A DNA stretch of 50,567 bases from Flavobacteriales bacterium (GTDB lineage Bacteria > Bacteroidota > Bacteroidia > Flavobacteriales > Flavobacteriaceae). Of the stretch, positions 45,112 to 50,567 are shown one piece after another; positions within the stretch are counted from its first letter, which is position 1; every line of letters begins with the position of its first letter. Both the position numbers and the translations under genes were made by a program. The stretch is from NCBI GenBank assembly GCA_004213995.1, contig SGZJ01000008.1:1-50567 (forward strand), written 5' to 3'. The notes beneath the pieces were generated by a model. It was not told the origin of the DNA. It did no database searches and saw only the letters and a program-made list of their open reading frames with translations.

Positions 45112-46389
45112 ATGAAAAAATTTATATGCCTACTTATTTTCTTTATAAGTTTTAATATCAACTCTCAAGACACTTATTTACAATGTGGAAAAATTATAGA
45201 TACCGAGAGAGGTAAGGTTTTAAATAAAAAAACTATAATTGTTTCTTCTGACAAAATTGTAGCAATAAAAAATGGATATGTTTCATCAGATAATCCATTA
45301 GACAAAGTAATTGATTTAAAGTCAAAAACTGTAATGCCTGGATTAATTGATATGCATGTTCACATTGAATCTGAGTTTAATCCTCAAAAATATATGAATG
45401 CTTTTACAGCAAATGATGCTGATATAGCATTTGGGTCTTTAAAATTTGCAGAAATAACCCTAATGGCTGGTTTTACTACAGTTAGAGATTTAGGAGGAAC
45501 GGGAATAAACATTTCATTAAGAGATGCTATTGCTAAAGGAGAAGTTGTAGGGCCAAGAATATTTACTGCTGGGAAAGCAATTGGTACTACAGGAGGTCAT
45601 GCGGATCCTACAAATGGATGGAAAAACTCATTAAGAGGTGATCCAGGTCCAAAAGAAGGTGTTATTAACAGTGTAGATGATGCTAAAAAAGCTGTTAGAC
45701 AAAGATATAAAGATGGTGCAGACAATATAAAAATTACTGCAACTGGTGGAGTAATGAGTATTGCCAAAAATGGTCAAAATCCTCAGTTTACATTGGAGGA
45801 AATTAAATCAATCTGCGATACTGCTAAAGACTATGGAATGATTATAGCAGCTCATGCTCACGGAGATGAAGGGATTCAGCGAGCAATAATTGGAGGGGTT
45901 ACCACTATTGAACATGGAACACTTATGAGTGATAAGTCCATCGAACTTATGAAAGAATATGGAACTTACTATGTGCCAACCATTACTGCAGGTAAAGAAG
46001 TTGCAGAAAAAGCAAAAATAAAAGGATATTATGATGAATTAGTTGTGCCTAAAGCGCTTGCAATTGGCCCGCAAATTCAATCTACATTTGCAAAAGCTTA
46101 TAAAGCAGGAGTAAAAATTGCTTTTGGTTCTGATGCTGGTGTATATCCACATGGAATTAATGGTAAAGAGTTTGGATATATGCATGAAGTTGGTATGCCA
46201 ATAATGGAGTGTATACAGTCAGCCACTATTACAAACGCTTCAATTTTAAGTATGGAAAATGATTTAGGTAAAATTAAAGAAGGATTTATTGCAGATATTG
46301 TTGCAACTGAACATAATCCATTGGATAATGTTTCAACTTTAGAAAATGTAGTTTTTGTAATGAAAGAAGGGGTGATTTATAAAAATTAA
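45112..46389 (+). CDS. Exported amidohydrolase family protein
   Basis: A 425-residue metal-dependent hydrolase with a signal peptide (up to INSQ, residue ~19). PGLIDMHVHIE holds the HxH metal ligands (H82, H84), AAHAHGDEGIQ and TTIEHGTLM supply the next histidines, and AFGSDAGVYPHG carries the catalytic aspartate. The pattern fits the imidazolonepropionase-like/Xaa-Pro dipeptidase branch. Secreted members often cleave peptides or amides, but the substrate here is not evident. Confidence 0.92.
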   Translation: MKKFICLLIFFISFNINSQDTYLQCGKIIDTERGKVLNKKTIIVSSDKIVAIKNGYVSSDNPLDKVIDLKSKTVMPGLIDMHVHIESEFNPQKYMNAFTANDADIAFGSLKFAEITLMAGFTTVRDLGGTGINISLRDAIAKGEVVGPRIFTAGKAIGTTGGHADPTNGWKNSLRGDPGPKEGVINSVDDAKKAVRQRYKDGADNIKITATGGVMSIAKNGQNPQFTLEEIKSICDTAKDYGMIIAAHAHGDEGIQRAIIGGVTTIEHGTLMSDKSIELMKEYGTYYVPTITAGKEVAEKAKIKGYYDELVVPKALAIGPQIQSTFAKAYKAGVKIAFGSDAGVYPHGINGKEFGYMHEVGMPIMECIQSATITNASILSMENDLGKIKEGFIADIVATEHNPLDNVSTLENVVFVMKEGVIYKN

Positions 46390-46394
46390 TTTTT

Positions 46395-46877
46395 TTACTC
46401 TTTATTTTTAAAACTTGCCCAAATAATTAAAATCATTCCAGTTGTAACTGATAAATCAGCTATATTAAAAATACCTGTTTTAAAAACTCCACCTAAATCA
46501 ATAAATAAAAAATCTGTCACAGATCCATATAAAAATCTGTCGTAAATATTTCCAATACCACCACCAATAATTGAGCTATAACCAATGAGACTTAATTTGT
46601 CTATAGATTTATCTTTAAATACGTAAACTAAAACAGTTAAAAGAACTCCCACTGGCAATGCAAGCAGTAAGATGCTTTTTATAACAGGTGAAAAATCACT
46701 GCCAAGACCTAAAAATGCTCCACTATTTTCAACATTAGTAATAATAAAATAATCAGAAATTATATTAATATCACTGTAGGGTGCTACATTGGCTCTGATC
46801 CAAAATTTGGATAATTGATCTAAAATGATGTTTAAAATCACTAGAGATATTATAGATAAATTTCTTTTATTTTTCAT
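46395..46877 (-). CDS. lspA: Lipoprotein signal peptidase (signal peptidase II)
   Basis: A 160-residue inner membrane aspartic protease with four helices that cleaves lipoprotein signals. NVENSGAFLGLG is the first conserved block, GNIYDRFLYGSVTDFLF holds the first catalytic aspartate, and FNIADLSVT holds the second. It serves the several lipoproteins encoded in this window. It lies 5 bp after fabD on the same strand and ends 5 bp from the convergent amidohydrolase. Confidence 0.96.
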   Translation of the reverse strand: MKNKRNLSIISLVILNIILDQLSKFWIRANVAPYSDINIISDYFIITNVENSGAFLGLGSDFSPVIKSILLLALPVGVLLTVLVYVFKDKSIDKLSLIGYSSIIGGGIGNIYDRFLYGSVTDFLFIDLGGVFKTGIFNIADLSVTTGMILIIWASFKNKE

Positions 46878-46882
46878 TTGTA

Positions 46883-47767
46883 TTAAAATATTGTGGCTGA
46901 AGAAACTTCGGATTCTCTATTTATTTTTTTTACTAATCCTTGTAGTACTTTTCCTGGTCCTACTTCAATGAACTCTGTTGCTCCGTCTTCAATCATTTGT
47001 TGAATTGTATGAGTCCATCTAACCGGAGAAGTAAGTTGTGAAATTAAATTGGTTTTTATTTTATTCTCATCCATAACAGCACTAGCAGTTACGTTTTGGT
47101 AAATAGGACAAGATGGTTTGTGAAATATGGTGTTGTTAATCGCTTTTTCTAGTTCTTCTTTAGCAGGATTCATAAGTGGAGAATGAAATGCACCACCAAC
47201 AGGAAGCACTAAAGCTCTTCTTGCTCCACTTTCTTTTAATTTTTCACAAGCATCATTAATTGCATTTATTTCTCCAGAAATTACCAATTGACCTGGACAA
47301 TTATAATTAGCGGCTACAACAACCCCGTCAATACTATCACATACTTTTTCAACAATAGAATCTTCTAATCCTAAAACTGCAGCCATTGTACTTTTTTGAA
47401 TATCACAAGCTTTTTGCATAGCAGTAGCTCGTTTAGAAACAAGTTTCAATCCGTCTTCAAAACTAATTACACCAGTACTTACAAGTGCCGAAAACTCTCC
47501 CAAAGAATGTCCAGCAACCATTTCAGGTTTAAAATTATCACCTAATATTTTTGCTAAAATCACAGAGTGAAGAAAGATAGCAGGTTGTGTTACTTTAGTT
47601 TGTTTTAGATCTTCAGCAGATCCATTAAACATTATTTCAGTGATTTTAAAACCTAAAATTGAATTGGCAGAATCGAATAATTCTTTAGCGACGTCACTTT
47701 GATTATAAAGATCTAATCCCATCCCTGAGAACTGAGCTCCTTGCCCTGGAAATACGTAAGCTTTCAT
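46883..47767 (-). CDS. fabD: Malonyl CoA-acyl carrier protein transacylase
   Basis: A 294-residue cytoplasmic enzyme that loads malonate onto ACP for fatty acid synthesis. VFPGQGAQFSGMG is the N-terminal motif, GHSLG at 86-90 carries the nucleophile S88, and GGAFHSPLM near 200 gives the catalytic histidine. It overlaps folA by 4 bp (ATGA), so the two are translationally coupled, which joins fatty acid and folate genes in one run. Confidence 0.97.
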   Translation of the reverse strand: MKAYVFPGQGAQFSGMGLDLYNQSDVAKELFDSANSILGFKITEIMFNGSAEDLKQTKVTQPAIFLHSVILAKILGDNFKPEMVAGHSLGEFSALVSTGVISFEDGLKLVSKRATAMQKACDIQKSTMAAVLGLEDSIVEKVCDSIDGVVVAANYNCPGQLVISGEINAINDACEKLKESGARRALVLPVGGAFHSPLMNPAKEELEKAINNTIFHKPSCPIYQNVTASAVMDENKIKTNLISQLTSPVRWTHTIQQMIEDGATEFIEVGPGKVLQGLVKKINRESEVSSATIF

Positions 47768-48267
47768 ATGTTTTTTATTTCGTAAGTTTCAAAGTTAAAT
47801 GAATATTTATGTTTTTCATCTATGTCATGAAATTCATCAGATATCTTCGTCCAATAATTAGTGTCAATTTTAGTGAAATGCGTATCTCCATCAAAAGAAT
47901 GATTAACTCTGGTTAGCTCTATTTTTGAACAATAGTCCATGGCTATTTTATAAATTTCCCCACCTCCAATTACAAATGGATTTGGGTCTTCAACACTGAC
48001 ATTAATAGCCTCTTGCATAGAGTTCACATAAATAACGTTTTCTATTTTTCTATTTTCTTTTTGTCTTGTAATTACAATGTGTTTTCTATTTGGTAATAGA
48101 CCTGGAAAGCTGTCAAAAGTTTTTCTTCCCATAATAATGTGATGGCCTGAAGTAAGTCTTTTAAACCTCTTTAAGTCATCAGGCAAATGCCAAATTAATT
48201 TGTTGTCCTTTCCTATTGTGTCATTTTTGTCGGCAGCAACAATTATAGTTAAATTAGATCTACTCAT
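47764..48267 (-). CDS. folA: Dihydrofolate reductase
   Basis: A 167-residue enzyme that regenerates tetrahydrofolate. IGKDNKLIWHLPDDLKRFK contains the conserved WHLPDDL motif with the catalytic aspartate, GHHIIMGRKTFDSF is the NADPH region, and PFVIGGGEIYK is the last core motif. It is 5 bp after thyA, whose reaction yields dihydrofolate. Confidence 0.97.
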   Translation of the reverse strand: MSRSNLTIIVAADKNDTIGKDNKLIWHLPDDLKRFKRLTSGHHIIMGRKTFDSFPGLLPNRKHIVITRQKENRKIENVIYVNSMQEAINVSVEDPNPFVIGGGEIYKIAMDYCSKIELTRVNHSFDGDTHFTKIDTNYWTKISDEFHDIDEKHKYSFNFETYEIKNI

Positions 48268-48272
48268 ATTTT

Positions 48273-49097
48273 TTAGATTGCTACTGCTCCTTTAATATGT
48301 GGATGCGGATCATAGTCAACTAATGTAAAGTCCTCAAATTTAAAATCAAAAATACTTTTAATTTCAGGGTTTATCTCCATTTTAGGTAATGGCCTTGTAT
48401 CTCTACTTAGTTGTAATTTAACCTGATCAATATGGTTATTATATATATGTGCATCACCAAAAGTATGTACAAAATCTCCAGCTTGATATCCACACACTTG
48501 CGCTATCATCATTGTAAATAATGCATAGGATGCAATATTAAAAGGAACTCCTAAAAAGACATCTGCACTTCTTTGGTATAGTTGACAAGACAGTTTTCCA
48601 TTATTTACATAAAATTGAAAAAATGCATGGCATGGGGGAAGTGCGGCTTTGCCATTTGCAACATTTTCCTCAAAAGTTTTAGAAGTATCTGGAAGAACTG
48701 ATGGATTCCATGCAGAAACAAGCATTCTTCTACTATTAGGATTATTTTTTAATGTGCTTATTAGCTCCTTAATTTGATCAATTTCATCTCCATTCCAATT
48801 TCTCCACTGGTAGCCATAAACTGGCCCTAAATCACCATCTTTATTTGCCCACTCATTCCAAATCTTTACCCCATTTTCATTCAAATAACTAATATTGGTA
48901 TCACCATTTATAAACCATAATAATTCATGAATTATAGATTTTAGATGAAGCTTTTTTGTAGTAATCATTGGAAAGCCTTTACTTAAATCAAATCTTAGTT
49001 GGTGACCAAAAATACTTTTTGTTCCAGTACCTGTTCTATCTCCTTTTTGATTTCCGTTTTCTAAAACCTCTTTTACTAAATCTAAGTATTGCTTCAT
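48273..49097 (-). CDS. thyA: Thymidylate synthase (ThyA type)
   Basis: A 274-residue enzyme that methylates dUMP to dTMP using methylene-tetrahydrofolate. The catalytic C156 lies in [25 protein letters not shown] is the N-terminal loop, and [12 protein letters not shown] closes the active site. Between NPSVLPD and the catalytic motif it has ~14 more residues ([14 protein letters not shown]) than E. coli ThyA, an insertion I know from other Bacteroidota. It leads the thyA-folA-fabD-lspA run. Confidence 0.97.
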   Translation of the reverse strand: MKQYLDLVKEVLENGNQKGDRTGTGTKSIFGHQLRFDLSKGFPMITTKKLHLKSIIHELLWFINGDTNISYLNENGVKIWNEWANKDGDLGPVYGYQWRNWNGDEIDQIKELISTLKNNPNSRRMLVSAWNPSVLPDTSKTFEENVANGKAALPPCHAFFQFYVNNGKLSCQLYQRSADVFLGVPFNIASYALFTMMIAQVCGYQAGDFVHTFGDAHIYNNHIDQVKLQLSRDTRPLPKMEINPEIKSIFDFKFEDFTLVDYDPHPHIKGAVAI

Positions 49098-49148
49098 TTG
49101 AAATATTTAAAAAATAAAAATAGATAAATCCAGAGAAAATTAAATAAT

Positions 49149-49172
49149 AAAAAGATTAAAGTTATTAACTTT
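49149..49172 (-). terminator. Weak hairpin after the nucleoside transporter gene
   Basis: AAAGTT (49158-49163) and AACTTT (49167-49172) pair around ATT directly after the transporter stop. On the minus strand a short T-rich stretch follows. The stem is only 6 bp and mostly A-T, so this is a weak call. Confidence 0.3.
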
Positions 49173-50567
49173 TTAGCCAATAATCATTCCTGCAAAAGTT
49201 GCAGATAATAATGAGGCAAGTGTACCACCTATTAAGGCTAAAAATCCGAATTCTGACAAGTTTTTTCTTTGTCCCGGAGCTAATGAACCAATACCACCAA
49301 TTTGGATTCCAATGGACGCAAAATTTGCAAAACCACATAACATATATGTAGCCATGATTATGGATTTTTCATATTTAAAGTGAATCAAATTTGTGATGTC
49401 TTTAAGCTCAGCCAATTGCATGTATCCGATAAACTCACTTACAGCTAACTTTATACCTAAAAGTTGTCCCATTAAAGCCATATCTTCTTTTGCAACTCCA
49501 ATTAGCCACATTAATGGAGAGAATGTATACCCTAGAATGAACTCTAAAGAGAGTTGTTCATAAGATGTGTTTAAACTAATCCAGTTATTTATTTGACCGA
49601 TAGTTCCAATTTTCTCAAATCCAAAGTTGATCATAGCTATAAAAGCCACAAATACTAATAGCATTGCCCCCACATTTGCAGCTAATTTTAAGCCCTCTGT
49701 TGTTCCATTTGCAATTGCGTCAAGTAAATTAGAGCCAATTTTTTCTTGTGAAACATGTACCTCAGTGTTAATTTTTTCAGTTTGAGGATAAAGAATTTTT
49801 GAAATTACAATTGCTCCTGGAGCAGCCATAACAGAAGCAGTTAATAGGTGTTTTGCATAAAATAACCTAACAACCTCATCTTCTCCTCCTAAAAATCCGA
49901 TATAAGCAGCTAAAACTCCACCTGCAACTGTAGCCATTCCACCAACCATGACTAGTAATATTTCAGATTTAGACATTTTTTCTAAATATGCTTTTATCAT
50001 TAGTGGAGCTTCAGTTTGACCTAAAAATATATTTCCTGCTACACTTAAACTTTCTGCTCCAGAAATGTTTAATAATTTTGTTAGTGCCCATGCTAGTGCT
50101 TTAACAAACTTTTGAATAACCCCTAAATAGAATAGAACAGATGTTAAAGCTGAAAAGAATATTACTGTCGGTAAAACTTGGAATAAAAAAACATAACCAA
50201 AACTTTCTACATTCATCATATCACCTAATAAAAATGTACTCCCTTCCATTGTAAAATCGAGTGTCTTTACAAATATCTTTCCGAAAAATTCAAATATTTG
50301 TTGAATAAAATCAACCTTTAAAACGCCTACGGCCAACAAAAGCTGTGCGGCTAACCCAATGAATACTGTTTTCCACTTTATTGCTTTTCTGTTTTTACTA
50401 AATAAAAATGCTATAAAAATTAAAAATATCATTCCTGTAATTCCCTTTATCATTCCAGATACGGAAAAACCTTCACTGGGAATTAATGCTTCAATCCTTT
50501 GAAACTTATAACTAATTCCATTTTCTCTAAATTCTAGTTCATTATCAGATAATAATGTAATATCGTA
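49173..50567 (-). CDS. Na+-dependent nucleoside transporter (NupC/CNT family), 5' end outside the window
   Basis: The frame is open to the window edge, so the gene starts beyond 50567. The ATG at 50453 is internal, and 38 more residues are encoded before it. The visible part has the CNT core: GMIFLIFIAFLFSKNRKAI, FLGQTEAPLMIKAYL, GGMATVAGGVLAAYIGFLG, and the C-terminal CGFANFASIGIQIGG. Residues before the first helix (SYKFQRIEALIPSEGFSVSG) are soluble and extracytoplasmic, a fused N-terminal domain that I recall from flavobacterial homologues. It imports nucleosides, fitting the dNK and thyA genes nearby. Confidence 0.92.
   Translation of the reverse strand, partial: YDITLLSDNELEFRENGISYKFQRIEALIPSEGFSVSGMIKGITGMIFLIFIAFLFSKNRKAIKWKTVFIGLAAQLLLAVGVLKVDFIQQIFEFFGKIFVKTLDFTMEGSTFLLGDMMNVESFGYVFLFQVLPTVIFFSALTSVLFYLGVIQKFVKALAWALTKLLNISGAESLSVAGNIFLGQTEAPLMIKAYLEKMSKSEILLVMVGGMATVAGGVLAAYIGFLGGEDEVVRLFYAKHLLTASVMAAPGAIVISKILYPQTEKINTEVHVSQEKIGSNLLDAIANGTTEGLKLAANVGAMLLVFVAFIAMINFGFEKIGTIGQINNWISLNTSYEQLSLEFILGYTFSPLMWLIGVAKEDMALMGQLLGIKLAVSEFIGYMQLAELKDITNLIHFKYEKSIIMATYMLCGFANFASIGIQIGGIGSLAPGQRKNLSEFGFLALIGGTLASLLSATFAGMIIG

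Noticed and set aside
1-50567. Defence island, prophage, transposon or toxin-antitoxin genes
   Set aside because: None of the translated frames shows nuclease, methylase, integrase, transposase or toxin motifs. Every sizeable gene fits a housekeeping or envelope family.

Overview
The window is AT-rich, gene-dense DNA that looks like chromosome from a marine-type flavobacterium (Bacteroidota, Flavobacteriia). The lines of evidence are: promoter boxes of the Bacteroidota type (TTTG, then 18-20 bp, then TAnnTTTG) with no clear Shine-Dalgarno sequences; a PorP/SprF-type type IX secretion membrane protein; a FolK-deoxynucleoside kinase fusion; the nadK-DUF6089-uppS-bamA-ompH-ompH order; and a flavobacterial terminal-oxidase assembly cluster. 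I see no insertion sequence, prophage, CRISPR array, restriction system, rRNA or integrase. Intergenic gaps are short, and several convergent genes overlap at their stop codons. The genus cannot be named from the sequence alone.

Layout. Positions 1-4691 hold a heme-copper oxidase assembly operon: the ctaB end, two subunit III proteins, a small subunit IV, a cysteine-free SCO-like protein, a true SCO1, a DUF420 protein and a 69-residue CxxC membrane protein. Positions 4767-8199 hold envelope and regulatory genes: two small lipoproteins, a six-helix membrane protein with a winged-helix regulator, two tiny glycine-zipper paralogues, and a PadR regulator with a PspC-domain protein. Positions 8272-13914 encode a MacAB/TolC-type export system with two different FtsX-like permeases. 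After tsaB comes a minus-strand DUF255 lipoprotein and an Nfu-type iron-sulfur protein, then a PorP/SprF gene.

Positions 18746-26564 are a minus-strand cell-envelope block: murI, two OmpH/Skp proteins, bamA, uppS, DUF6089, nadK and a remnant of a CBS-domain protein. Positions 26638-31473 carry pdxJ, an alpha/beta hydrolase, tig, clpP and clpX. Next are a GH3-family protein, a DUF2797 protein, a queuosine-precursor transporter, folK-dNK, a SpoU methyltransferase and mutS. A tRNA-Gly/tRNA-Leu pair with a strong terminator follows. Positions 39297-43244 hold a small His/Cys-rich membrane protein and an ABC-2 (DUF3526) transporter. The end of the window carries an exported RidA-like lipoprotein, waaA, an exported amidohydrolase, and a minus-strand lspA-fabD-folA-thyA-nucleoside transporter run.

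How the genes fit together. The first block assembles the respiratory oxidase. The bamA/ompH/uppS/murI/waaA/lspA genes build and maintain the outer membrane and wall. tig-clpP-clpX is the protein quality-control operon. folK-dNK, folA, thyA and the nucleoside transporter together serve folate and thymidylate supply and nucleoside salvage. No clearly new multi-gene system is evident. The best leads are the unexplained small proteins, two genes whose conserved N-termini lie upstream of any standard start codon, a repeat-extended OmpH protein, and a CBS-less remnant next to nadK.
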